Below are positions 36,421 to 44,242 of a stretch of DNA of 64,000 nt, in pieces. The stretch lies in contig DASRJE010000157.1 of the NCBI GenBank assembly GCA_035649635.1, positions 17,590-81,589 of the forward strand, in the 5' to 3' direction. Position numbers and translations under genes: made by a program. The notes beneath the pieces were generated by a model. It saw nothing but the letters and a program-made list of their open reading frames with translations. It was not told the origin of the DNA and searched no databases. How positions within the stretch are numbered: the first letter of the stretch is position 1; every line of letters starts with the position of its first letter. This stretch comes from Gp6-AA40 sp035649635 (lineage in GTDB: Bacteria; Acidobacteriota; Vicinamibacteria; Vicinamibacterales; UBA2999).

Positions 36421-36708
36421 ATGAGTGACGAGCTGTGGAAGGTTCTGCTCGAATGGCTCTGTGGTGGCATCATCACCACGCTTGCGGTCCTGGCGGCCTG
36501 GAACCTCGCTGGGGAGTGGGCCGCACTGCTGACGTGGATCGTTGTTGGTGCCTTGAACAATCTGGTTTGGATGATGCGGGAGTCGAATCGGGAGAGGGAG
36601 ATATGGAACAAGAAAACCGTCCAACTCCTGGCGTCAATCCGCAGCGAGGTGCAGAAACCTCCCGTCGACCACTACACACCCTGCTATCTCGAGAAAGTGC
36701 CATGGTGA
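36421..36708 (+). CDS. Small membrane protein, hypothetical
   Basis: From ATG 36421 the frame gives 95 residues. Two adjacent hydrophobic segments (about 10-30 and 33-50: I-I-T-T-L-A-V-L-A-A-W and W-A-A-L-L-T-W-I-V-V) are followed by a charged helical tail with E-S-N-R-E-R-E-I-W-N-K-K. An AAGG site lies 6 bases upstream. I recognise no family. The amphipathic layout looks coding, but a chance frame is not excluded. Confidence 0.45.
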   Translation: MSDELWKVLLEWLCGGIITTLAVLAAWNLAGEWAALLTWIVVGALNNLVWMMRESNREREIWNKKTVQLLASIRSEVQKPPVDHYTPCYLEKVPW

Positions 36709-36921
36709 GGGATCGGCTTGTGCAACCAACTGTTCACGACCGCGGCTGACGGCGCCCACTGAAAAATTTGAACGTTATTCGCTTGTCGCCCTGCAACGGG
36801 ATGGTTCGCCGCCAGCATTGATCAGCTTGAGACCCGCGTGTTACGCTCCGGCCACCGACGAGTAGCCCACACTCCCGTCGACAAAGCGCCGCTGATTTCG
36901 TGCGGCTCTTGGAGGTCACTG

Positions 36922-37737
36922 ATGCGCCTTCCCGCCCTGGCAATGCTTGCGTTCCTCGCACTATCGCTCATGAGCAGTTTGACATTCGCTCAGACCCCCA
37001 CTGGCGCATTGGCTCGGTTCGTCGGGACGTGGATTGAAGACGAGTCGAAGCGTGATGTATCAGGCCAGACGTTGATTTTCCGGCAGGGCGCGAAGAACGT
37101 CGAAGAATTGCGGGGCGGCGAAGTGAGCCCCCTCGTCCAGCAGGTCATCTTCGACGGCAAGCCGCACGTCGTGGACGGACCCTCGTCCACTGAATGGACC
37201 CAGGTCGATGCGAATACCTACGAGCGCAAACTCACCGAGAACGGCAAGCTAGTCACCATTCGCAGGCTGACGCTGTCAGCGGATGGGAAGATGTTGACGG
37301 AGAAAACCGACCAGATGAGGGCGGATGGAAAACCGAGGAGCGTGACGGTCATTTTTCAGCGAGTGGACGGACAGAAGGGGCTGGTCGGACGCTGGAAGGC
37401 TGAGTCGCTCAAAAGCACCGTCCCTGCCGAGCGGAGAATTGAGCGAGCCGGTGCTAATGGGATCAAATATACGACTGCCCTTGGACAAGGCTTTACTGCG
37501 ACCCTCGATGGGAAGCCCGCCCCAAACACCGGACCCGGAGTGATCACCGGCACCATGAGCGCGCTGCGCATGATAGGAGATCGGACGATCCAGATCACGA
37601 TCAGTCGAAATGGCAAGGACAGCAACCGTAACGACTTGGTCTTGTCGGCCAATGGGAAGACACTCATCGAGACGAGCCGATCACTCGCACCAAACGCGGG
37701 TAACGCGGTTTCGGTGTTGGTGTTTACGAAGCAGTGA
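36922..37737 (+). CDS. Secreted lipocalin-like protein of unknown function
   Basis: The ATG at 36922 follows a strong GGAGGT site. A signal peptide ends T-F-A-Q. The mature 250 residues are beta-rich and contain two similar halves, each opening with a G-T-W-x-x-(D/E)-x-S or G-R-W-K-A-E-S-L-K-S segment. Later come alternating D-G-K and N-G-K turns (S-A-D-G-K-M-L-T, S-A-N-G-K-T-L-I). This looks like a duplicated lipocalin/DUF1579-like barrel, but I cannot name the family. Confidence 0.7.
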   Translation: MRLPALAMLAFLALSLMSSLTFAQTPTGALARFVGTWIEDESKRDVSGQTLIFRQGAKNVEELRGGEVSPLVQQVIFDGKPHVVDGPSSTEWTQVDANTYERKLTENGKLVTIRRLTLSADGKMLTEKTDQMRADGKPRSVTVIFQRVDGQKGLVGRWKAESLKSTVPAERRIERAGANGIKYTTALGQGFTATLDGKPAPNTGPGVITGTMSALRMIGDRTIQITISRNGKDSNRNDLVLSANGKTLIETSRSLAPNAGNAVSVLVFTKQ

Positions 37738-37740
37738 TTC

Positions 37741-37946
37741 AGGTCGGTCTTGATGAACGCTGGCCGACCGGCCAGCATGTAGCCGAGCGAAAAGTACCCG
37801 GTTGATCCGTACAGACGGACCGCGGTCCCGCGCAGCTCCAGGCTGAGAGGCACGACCCAGTGTGCGCGTGATGCGGCAGCGACGCCGGCGCTCAAAATCT
37901 CCGTCGCGGCGCCGATGGCGAGACCGAAGCGGCCACACTCCCCGCA
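37741..37946 (-). pseudogene. Possible remnant of an outer-membrane/transporter-like gene
   Basis: On the minus strand the frame R-F-G-L-A-I-G-A-A-T-E-I-L, then H-W-V-V-P-L-S-L-E-L-R-G, Y-G-S-T-G-Y-F-S-L-G-Y reads like the C-terminal strands of a beta-barrel protein. A stop lies just upstream of it, no start is evident, and downstream the frame runs antisense into the preceding gene. I therefore treat it as a gene fragment at low confidence. The rest of the 300-base gap (to 38038) shows nothing else. Confidence 0.3.
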
Positions 37947-38038
37947 TCAGGATCGACTACGGCGAGCTTGCCGCCGATGTGTCAACCAGTGCGAGCACAG
38001 CCACGAACAGCGCAGCAGACTCGGAGTGTCATGCCTCG

Positions 38039-38770
38039 TTACTCACGACGCGCTTCATCGGTCGGCTGGTTCGGAACCCGCGATGGCGTTTCGTCTTCTT
38101 CGGTTGCGACACGGAACTTGCGCATCGCCTCGCCGAGGCTGATCGGGTTGTCGCCGGTCATCTGCGCCTTCAGGTCCCCGAACGAGATGTCGTGGTTTCG
38201 CGACTGTTGAAGCGCCGCAATGAACTGTCCCTTATTGCGGAATCCGTCGGCCGCCTCCTCGAGGGTCATGCCGGACGGCAGCATCGACTCGAGGCGCGCA
38301 CGCTGCTGCGGATTCATTTTGGCGACAAAGGACGCGCCGTCGCGGTCCGAACGACCTCGCCCGCGTCCTCCACTCCGCGGTTCCTGGTCGTCGTCGGCAT
38401 CGCCGCCACCGCCTGCACTTCCGTCACCGCGGCCACCGGCGTTCTCTACCGGCGACTTACCCGCATTACCTCGATCATCGCCAGCATTGCCTCGACTTCC
38501 ACCGCCCGTATTCTTGCCCCGGTCCCCCGCGTGACCCGGTGTCGCCCCCTGTTTGCTTCGGCCCTTACCGGATTGGCCCGGCGTCACACCTGCGTTGCCA
38601 CTCTTTCCGCCACCGCTGTTGCTGACGCCGACGGTCGGGCCGCCGCTCCCCGCTCTGGCGATCTGTGGACCATGTCCGGCCGGCCCATGCCCTCGTCCCT
38701 GGGCCTCAATCAACGAACCCGTCGCGAAACAGGCCGCGGCGACTACCATCACGAGCCGAGACATTTTCAT
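38039..38770 (-). CDS. Secreted Gly-rich low-complexity protein
   Basis: The ATG at 38770 is favoured because GGAGGG lies seven bases upstream. A signal peptide (K-M-S-R-L-V-M-V-V-A-A-A-C) is followed by about 110 residues dominated by Gly, Asn, Lys and Ser (repeated G-K-S-G-N-A-G, G-N-A-G-D-D-R-G-N-A-G), and then an Arg/Asp-rich patch. The C-terminal 90 residues are ordered-looking: F-V-A-K-M-N-P-Q-Q-R-A-R-L-E-S-M-L-P-S-G, G-F-R-N-K-G-Q-F-I-A-A-L-Q-Q-S. No family is recognised. It may be an exported matrix- or surface-associated protein. Confidence 0.75.
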   Translation of the reverse strand: MKMSRLVMVVAAACFATGSLIEAQGRGHGPAGHGPQIARAGSGGPTVGVSNSGGGKSGNAGVTPGQSGKGRSKQGATPGHAGDRGKNTGGGSRGNAGDDRGNAGKSPVENAGGRGDGSAGGGGDADDDQEPRSGGRGRGRSDRDGASFVAKMNPQQRARLESMLPSGMTLEEAADGFRNKGQFIAALQQSRNHDISFGDLKAQMTGDNPISLGEAMRKFRVATEEDETPSRVPNQPTDEARRE

Positions 38771-39463
38771 CGCCTTTCCCTCCATGACATGCATGTCAAG
38801 CGTGATGAGCAACATTGCTGCCCAGGATTACGCTCGTTCTCGTCGTTCCAGTTGGCAACAACTGCACGTGGATTCACTCGCTGAACAGACCTATCCACCC
38901 GTCAGCGATCCCTGCATGGGGACATTAGTCGCCTTGCGACGAATCGACACAGACTTTTCCAAGCGCGAGTCGTCTATAAGCTGCGCCTGGTTCTGAGCCG
39001 ACACACCCACGCGCCACTCTCGAGCACGTGAACCGAACTGCCGCGAGCCGTGACGCGGAAGGGGTCTTTTCGCGATGTGCCGGTGGGTCGAGTGAAGAAC
39101 CAAGCAAGTGTGTTTCATGGGCAAAAGTCTGCTTGCCCGCAGACGGCAGTCTGGACAGATTCGGACCAATCCCGCGATGGGTTCTCCAAGCGTGGGCGCA
39201 TTCCCGTGAGAAGACATGAACCGATGAAGCGTCGTGTGATCGTGGCGTGTCGGTTGCACCATCCGTGGTATGGCAACCAGCCCGCTGTCGGCGTATCGAG
39301 TCGCAGAGGCGAGAATTCCCTTCTGCGTCAGTGTCGTCACGTCGGTGCCGCGCTGACACGTTCACGAGAAGGCTAGCAGTAGTGTTCGATGAAAAGCGGT
39401 TACTCGAAGGACCGGTAAATCACCTTCGTTGCAGCCACGCCTGATTATTAGAGAGGAGCACTT
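38771..39463. other. Gene-poor stretch with an operator-like palindrome
   Basis: Nearly 700 bases without a supportable gene on either strand. The exact palindrome TGACATGCATGTCA lies at 38785-38798, just upstream of the ribosome binding site of the Gly-rich protein gene. On that strand it overlaps a TTGACA sequence. The remainder shows no recognised element. Confidence 0.5.
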
Positions 39464-39607
39464 ATGAACGCCGTTCGGCTCGCGTGGCGTCCCATTCCAT
39501 CGGCGCAAATGCGTCGATCATTATTGTCGATACCCATCGCGGTAGTGAGTTACGCAGTAACGAAAACGATACTGGCAATCGCCGCGTTCCTCTTGGCCAG
39601 TTCGTGA
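39464..39607 (+). CDS. Possible 47-residue membrane peptide
   Basis: An ATG at 39464 is preceded by the strong site AGAGGAG (eight bases upstream). The frame gives a basic N-terminal half (R-L-A-W-R-P, M-R-R-S-L-L) and a hydrophobic C-terminal helix (T-I-L-A-I-A-A-F-L-L-A). Homology is unknown; the evidence is only the ribosome binding site and the membrane-like composition. Confidence 0.35.
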   Translation: MNAVRLAWRPIPSAQMRRSLLSIPIAVVSYAVTKTILAIAAFLLASS

Positions 39608-39679
39608 GGCACGCTAGCAGCCCCAATCCAAAACGGCTCACGACAGACTGACCCACAACGGCCCCGCCGTCGCCCAACG

Positions 39680-39703
39680 GTCTTCGGACTGTCCTCTTTG
39701 TGT
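39680..39703 (+). repeat. Orphan half of the TTCG terminator
   Basis: 24 bases identical to 34240-34263 (loop, right arm and T-rich tail of the terminator). The left arm is replaced by unrelated GC-rich sequence, so no hairpin can form. Confidence 0.7.
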
Positions 39704-39744
39704 GTACTTCCGGGCGGCAGCGGATTCCTGCACCCGCGACGTCA

Positions 39745-40494
39745 TCATTGCGCCGGACCCAGTTCCCTTACGATTGGCTTGGCACCGTCGCTATCGATGA
39801 ACCCGAAATCAATCGGCCAATTTACAACGCCGGAATCCAAACCGAAGCTCGTTGCGAAATCACGACTCACGTCCACAGCGAGGCGGAACATCGCCCTGGC
39901 GTCATCGGCGCTGACGTTCGTACACGAGCGGACTGCTCCCACCTCTGGTCGCTCGATCAGCGGCGATGGAATCGGGGCCCGTCCCAGCGTGAGCGCAACG
40001 ACCGCGTCGGTTTCGCCAATCAGGAGCTTGCAGCCGGTCACCTTCTCTACTATTGTGGCGACGTTCCGGCGGAGCGACACCCCCAGCGAGTAAATCACCG
40101 CTTTGCCGTTTTCCAGGCCGGTCACGATGAGGCGCTGCTCGTCGGTCGCTCGAAGAAGAGCGCGAGCCTCCTGCGGGTAATTGGCGCCGACTTGGCGCAC
40201 GAGCGCCCTTCCGATTCGTTCCGTCAGGGTCCGCAGCGGCAGGTCCGGCTGCTTGCGAAACTCGCTCTCGCAGGTTTCATTCACAGCATCGATCGTGTTG
40301 AAAACACGGCTCGTCGCTCCGTCCTCCACGATCCAGCGGGTAATCCCAGTGACCCCGGCATATACGCTTTGCCCGCAGGCGGTGAATTTCGGCGCCGAAG
40401 TGACGGCGAAATCGGTGGTGCCACGCTGTCGCACGGCCGTGTCTGCGCCAACGACGATTCCCGAAACCGTGACGAATACGCCAATCAGGGACAC
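39745..40494 (-). CDS. Proteasome-beta-like Ntn hydrolase
   Basis: The N-terminal strand pair I-G-V-F-V-T-V-S-G-I-V-V-G-A-D-T-A-V matches the proteasome A/B-type Ntn fold (x-x-x-x-G-V-V-x-A-A-D-S). With the GTG start at 40494, Ser2 is 16 residues before the conserved Asp18, as Thr1 is before Asp17 in proteasome beta. Removal of Met would thus expose a Ser nucleophile. Lys36 in A-P-K-F is close to the Lys33 position, followed by Y-A-G-V-T-G. It is probably an N-terminal-Ser hydrolase of unknown substrate. It is a single gene. A longer N-terminal propeptide cannot be excluded because the frame is open upstream. Confidence 0.65.
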   Translation of the reverse strand: MSLIGVFVTVSGIVVGADTAVRQRGTTDFAVTSAPKFTACGQSVYAGVTGITRWIVEDGATSRVFNTIDAVNETCESEFRKQPDLPLRTLTERIGRALVRQVGANYPQEARALLRATDEQRLIVTGLENGKAVIYSLGVSLRRNVATIVEKVTGCKLLIGETDAVVALTLGRAPIPSPLIERPEVGAVRSCTNVSADDARAMFRLAVDVSRDFATSFGLDSGVVNWPIDFGFIDSDGAKPIVRELGPAQ

Positions 40495-40700
40495 GTCAAC
40501 CGCCTTGTCGCTGACTGGAGCCCGACAGTGCCTCGCGGGGTAAAAGCAATGATCATGGTGCTGGGAGGCGTTGGAACTGAGTCAGCCCTGCGCGGCGCTT
40601 GAGATCATGAGCGAGCGTTGGCCTGCCGAGCCGAAACCCACGGTGATGACTCGAGACGGCCCACCGTCGCGGCTTCGCCGCTGCATTCACGAGCGAAGGT

Positions 40701-40775
40701 TGGTGGGCGCGGGTGGAATCGAACCACCGACCCCTCGCGTGTGAAGCGAATGCTCTACCGCTGAGCCACGCGCCC
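40701..40775 (-). tRNA. tRNA-Val (anticodon CAC)
   Basis: A cloverleaf is readable on the minus strand. The acceptor GGGCGCG pairs with CGCGCCC. The anticodon loop TTCACAC gives anticodon CAC (Val, GUG codon), and the T arm is GGTGG-TTCGATT-CCACC. The discriminator is A, and the CCA end is encoded (plus-strand 40701-40703). Confidence 0.95.
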
Positions 40776-40857
40776 GACCGAACTCTCAGTCTAACTCGGC
40801 CGAGTAATACAGGACAACCGGAGTGCTAGATCCTGGAAGTTCGAGGTTGGGCTCGAC

Positions 40858-40893
40858 GCCCCGAATCCCGAGCCCCGGATCTCGAGTCCCGAA
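40858..40893. repeat. CCCGA(A/G)TC-type degenerate microrepeat, copy 2
   Basis: Tandem units CCCGAATC, CCGAGCC, CCGGATCTCGAG and TCCCGAA lie directly beyond the stop codon of upp. They are similar to 32215-32247. Confidence 0.55.
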
Positions 40894-40894
40894 G

Positions 40895-41503
40895 CTACGT
40901 CCCATACAGCCGATCACCGAAGTCGCCAAGACCAGGGACGATGAACTTGTGCGCATTCAGTTCCTTGTCCACGACCGGCGTGTAGATATCCACGTCGGGA
41001 TGTCGCGCCTGAAGCGCCGCGACCCCTTCGGGCGCCGAGATGACGCACACCATGGCGATGTTCCGGGCGCCTGCCGCTTTCACCAGATCGACCGCGGCCA
41101 CGGCGCTCCCGCCCGTGGCCAGCATCGGATCCACCATCAGCACGTGGCTTTGCGCCAGGCCGGCTGGCAGCTTCGAGTAGTAGCGCGAGGCAACCGCCGT
41201 CGCCTCGTCTCGCTGCAGCCCTATGTGGCCCACCCGTGCCGACGGAACCAGTTGGAGGACCGGTTCGAGCATGCTGAGGCCGGCGCGCAGCACCGGCACG
41301 ACGACGATGTCGCTGCGGAGGACCCGGCCGGGCGCAGGACCGAGCGGAGTTGTGACAGTTGTGACAACCGTGGGTACCGAGCGAAGCGCCTCGGCGGCCA
41401 GGAGCAGGCTGATTCGGGTGGCGGCGCGACGGAATGCCGAAGGTGGGGTAGCGATATCACGCAACTCCACGAGCGCGTCGTGCACCAACGGGTGCTCAAT
41501 CAT
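40895..41503 (-). CDS. upp: Uracil phosphoribosyltransferase
   Basis: Converts uracil and PRPP to UMP in pyrimidine salvage. 202 residues from ATG 41503 (M-I-E-H-P-L-V-H-D). The PRPP loop is M-V-D-P-M-L-A-T-G-G-S-A, and the uracil-binding C-terminus has G-D-F-G-D-R-L-Y-G-T. The S-R-Y-Y-S-K-L-P flexible-loop region is present. It is divergent from the deaminase at 41564, with a 60-base spacer. This suggests shared control of a salvage group. Confidence 0.95.
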   Translation of the reverse strand: MIEHPLVHDALVELRDIATPPSAFRRAATRISLLLAAEALRSVPTVVTTVTTPLGPAPGRVLRSDIVVVPVLRAGLSMLEPVLQLVPSARVGHIGLQRDEATAVASRYYSKLPAGLAQSHVLMVDPMLATGGSAVAAVDLVKAAGARNIAMVCVISAPEGVAALQARHPDVDIYTPVVDKELNAHKFIVPGLGDFGDRLYGT

Positions 41504-41563
41504 GTGCAGGGGCACAGTGGAAATACTACTCTGATAGCGATCGACCACCGTTAGAATCCCCTT

Positions 41564-42976
41564 ATGCGCACCCGGCTCCCCGCCGCGGCCGCCATTGCCC
41601 TGGCGGTGATGGTCGTTGTGTCCGCTCAGACTGCCCCGCGCGACGTCGACCTGGTGGTGACCGGCGGTACAGTCGTCACCGTTGACTCCGCGGGTCGCGT
41701 CATTCAATCAGGTGCAGTTGCCATCGCTGGCGGCGAGATCGCGGCCGTCGACACCGCGGATGCCGTGGCCAGGCAGTTCCGAGGGCGCGAAACCATCGAT
41801 GCATCCGGTCAAATCGTGTTGCCGGGTCTGGTCAACACACATACGCACGCGCCGATGGTGCTCTATCGCGGACTCGCCGACGATCTGCCGCTGATGGAGT
41901 GGTTGAACAATTACATCTTCCCGGCCGAGTCGAAGACAGTCTCCCCTGAGTTCGTGCGTGCGGGCACCAGGCTCGCCGCACTCGAAATGATCGAATCGGG
42001 TACGACGACGTTCGCGGACATGTATTACTTCGAGGAGGAGATCGCTCGCGAGACGCGACGCGCCGGTTTGCGAGGCGTGCTCGGCCAGACCATCATCCAG
42101 TTCCCGGTGGCTGACGCCAAGACACCGGCGGACGCGCTTGCCCGCGCCGACGCGTTCATCAACGCGTTCGAGAGCGACCCGCTGATCACGCCCGCGGTTG
42201 CGCCGCATGCGATCTACACGCTCGATGGTCCGACGCTGAAAGCGGCGCGGGAGTTGTCGAAACGTTACAACGTGCCCACGCTGATCCACCTCGCTGAATC
42301 GAGGGAAGAAACACAGGTCGCCCAGGAACGGCGGGCGTCGTCACCGGTCGCGTATCTCGAGGGGCTTGGATTCCTCGGTCCTGGCGTACTGGCCGCGCAC
42401 GGCGTATGGGTCAATGACGCGGACATTCAGGTGCTGAGGATGCGAGGCGTGAGTGTCTCGCACAACCCGGAAAGCAACATGAAAACGGCGAGTGGGGCCG
42501 CTCCGATTCCGGCGTACTTGCGCGCTGGTGTCACCGTCGGCCTCGGCACCGATGGCGCCGCCAGTAACAACGATCTCGACATGTTCGAGGCGATGCGTGT
42601 GGCCGCATTGCTTCACAAACACCAGGCTGGCGACCCCACGGTCCTTAGCGCGCGTACAGTTCTCGAAATGGCGACGATTCGTGGAGCCCGCGCGCTCGGC
42701 CTCGATGCCCGCATCGGCTCGCTCGAACCAAAGAAACGCGCAGATCTCATCACGGTTGCCGCGTCCGGGGCCCGGCAGACGCCGATGTACGATCCGCTGT
42801 CCCATCTCGTCTATGTGATCCATGGCGACGATGTGCGAAATACGATCGTGAACGGCAGGGTACTGATGCGGGACCGCAAGGTGCTGACGCTCGACGAAGC
42901 GGCCATCATCGCCGAAGCGCGATCGTGGGCGGACAAGGTTCGCGCCGCCGTGAAGCCTGGGGTGATCAGTCGCTGA
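41564..42976 (+). CDS. Exported amidohydrolase, MTA/SAH deaminase-like
   Basis: A metal-dependent TRZ/ATZ-family amidohydrolase. The first metal pair is N-T-H-T-H, then H-L-A-E-S, A-A-H-G-V and the catalytic Asp in G-T-D-G-A-A-S-N-N-D-L-D-M. All are features of methylthioadenosine/S-adenosylhomocysteine deaminases (MtaD). Unusually, it starts with a hydrophobic signal-like segment ending V-S-A-Q, so it may be exported and act on nucleosides outside the cytoplasm. The last 11 bases overlap the convergent hpt gene. The exact substrate is uncertain. Confidence 0.85.
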   Translation: MRTRLPAAAAIALAVMVVVSAQTAPRDVDLVVTGGTVVTVDSAGRVIQSGAVAIAGGEIAAVDTADAVARQFRGRETIDASGQIVLPGLVNTHTHAPMVLYRGLADDLPLMEWLNNYIFPAESKTVSPEFVRAGTRLAALEMIESGTTTFADMYYFEEEIARETRRAGLRGVLGQTIIQFPVADAKTPADALARADAFINAFESDPLITPAVAPHAIYTLDGPTLKAARELSKRYNVPTLIHLAESREETQVAQERRASSPVAYLEGLGFLGPGVLAAHGVWVNDADIQVLRMRGVSVSHNPESNMKTASGAAPIPAYLRAGVTVGLGTDGAASNNDLDMFEAMRVAALLHKHQAGDPTVLSARTVLEMATIRGARALGLDARIGSLEPKKRADLITVAASGARQTPMYDPLSHLVYVIHGDDVRNTIVNGRVLMRDRKVLTLDEAAIIAEARSWADKVRAAVKPGVISR

Positions 42977-43472
42977 CGACGGCGAGGTGGGGCAGGTTAC
43001 GGTGACGCTCGCCTGAATCGAGCCCATACCCGACGACGAACACGTCGTCGATCGTGAACCCTATGTAATCAACCGACACGTTGGTCTGCCGGCGCGATGG
43101 CTTGCTCAGAAGACAGGCGGTCTTCAGGCTGCGCGGGCCGCGTGCGCGCAAGATCTCCTGCAAGTACGCCAGCGTCAGCCCGGTGTCGACGATGTCTTCG
43201 ACGATGACGACGGCGCGCCCCTCGAGTCCGGAATCGAGATCTTTCATGAGGCGAACCTGTCCCGACGAGCGAGTGCTCAGGCCGTAGCTCGAGACCGCCA
43301 TGAAGTCGAGAGTGACCTCGCACGTCATCGCACGCACCAGGTCGGCGAGGAACATGAACGCGCCCTTGAGCACGCACACTATGTGCACGCCGTCGGGATG
43401 GTCGGTTGAGATCTCGCGGGCGAGGTCGGCGACGCGTTGTTGAAGTATTTCCTCGGTGATGAGCGTCTGCAT
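42966..43472 (-). CDS. hpt: Hypoxanthine phosphoribosyltransferase
   Basis: Purine salvage: hypoxanthine or guanine plus PRPP gives IMP or GMP. The 168-residue length from ATG 43472 is normal. The PRPP motif is V-V-I-V-E-D-I-V-D-T-G-L-T-L. The flexible loop V-S-S-Y-G-L-S-T-R-S-S-G and the C-terminal D-Y-I-G-F-T-I-D-D-V-F-V-V-G-Y-G-L-D are all present. It is convergent with the deaminase, whose product after phosphorolysis it would recycle. Confidence 0.95.
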   Translation of the reverse strand: MQTLITEEILQQRVADLAREISTDHPDGVHIVCVLKGAFMFLADLVRAMTCEVTLDFMAVSSYGLSTRSSGQVRLMKDLDSGLEGRAVVIVEDIVDTGLTLAYLQEILRARGPRSLKTACLLSKPSRRQTNVSVDYIGFTIDDVFVVGYGLDSGERHRNLPHLAVVSD

Positions 43473-43606
43473 GCCTTGAGTGGTCGTGCCTGGCTCGCCG
43501 GGTGCGGCCCGCATACGGGCCGCACATGCCAGCGCTGCCTTGTCGTGTCGCGTCGCGACGCGACGTTGGCGGTGGCGGACTGCCAAGGGTAACATAGCGC
43601 CGGATC

Positions 43607-44242
43607 GTGAAACGTTTTCAGATGATCACCGAAGCCGACGCACGCGTGCTCGAGTCCGGCAGCACGATCATGCTGGTCGCTGGTGGTCACATCACGCCGC
43701 TCGCGCAGGACACGCTGCGGGCGCGGCGCATCTCAGTGGTCCGCGAAGGCAGCGATCCGGACGCAACGGACCTGGCACCCGCCGCGACGATACGCACGGT
43801 GGCGATCGCTGGTGACCATACGGCGCTGGCGCTCAAGGCGGCGATCGTGCAACACCTGCGCGGCAGGGGTGTCACCGCACACGATCTGGGCACATCGACG
43901 AGCGACCCGGTCGATTATCCCGATACCGCCGCGACGGCAGCCGTAACCGTCGCGCGCGGAGAGGCGGACGCCGCAATCGTGATCGATGGCGCCGGCCTGG
44001 GCTCGACGATCGCGGCCAACAAGGTACCCGGTGCCCGGGCCGCGATGTGTCTCAACGAAACGCTGGCACGCTACGCGCGCCAGCACAATGGCGCGAACGT
44101 GCTGGCGCTGGGCTCAACGCTGGTCAGCAAAGATGAAGCCATCGCCATCGTCGATACGTTCATCGACACGCCGATGCGCGAGGCGCGCTACATCAGGCGA
44201 CTGGCCAAGATTCGCGATCTCGAACGCCACCCGCGCAGTTGA
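43607..44242 (+). CDS. RpiB/LacAB-fold protein with EutQ-like N-terminal extension and altered active site
   Basis: The C-terminal about 145 residues have the RpiB fold: V-A-I-A-G-D-H-T-A-L-A-L-K, then D-P-V-D-Y-P-D-T-A, and H-N-G-A-N-V-L-A-L-G-S. In place of the catalytic C-G-T-G/C-G-S-G the sequence is D-G-A-G-L-G-S-T-I-A-A-N-K, so Cys is Asp. Residues 1-50 (I-T-E-A-D-A-R-V-L, then I-T-P-L-A-Q-D) recall the start of EutQ and of proteins in microcompartment loci. Canonical ribose-5-P isomerase activity is doubtful. It is coupled to deoC by a TGATG overlap. Confidence 0.8.
   Translation: MKRFQMITEADARVLESGSTIMLVAGGHITPLAQDTLRARRISVVREGSDPDATDLAPAATIRTVAIAGDHTALALKAAIVQHLRGRGVTAHDLGTSTSDPVDYPDTAATAAVTVARGEADAAIVIDGAGLGSTIAANKVPGARAAMCLNETLARYARQHNGANVLALGSTLVSKDEAIAIVDTFIDTPMREARYIRRLAKIRDLERHPRS

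Noticed and set aside
37862..38884. A 340-residue plus-strand frame opposite the Gly-rich protein
   Set aside because: It arises from the low-complexity GGC/CCG composition on the other strand; the minus frame has a signal peptide and a good ribosome binding site.
39700..40602. A 300-residue plus-strand frame opposite the Ntn hydrolase
   Set aside because: No recognisable motif; the minus frame carries the conserved Ntn pattern.
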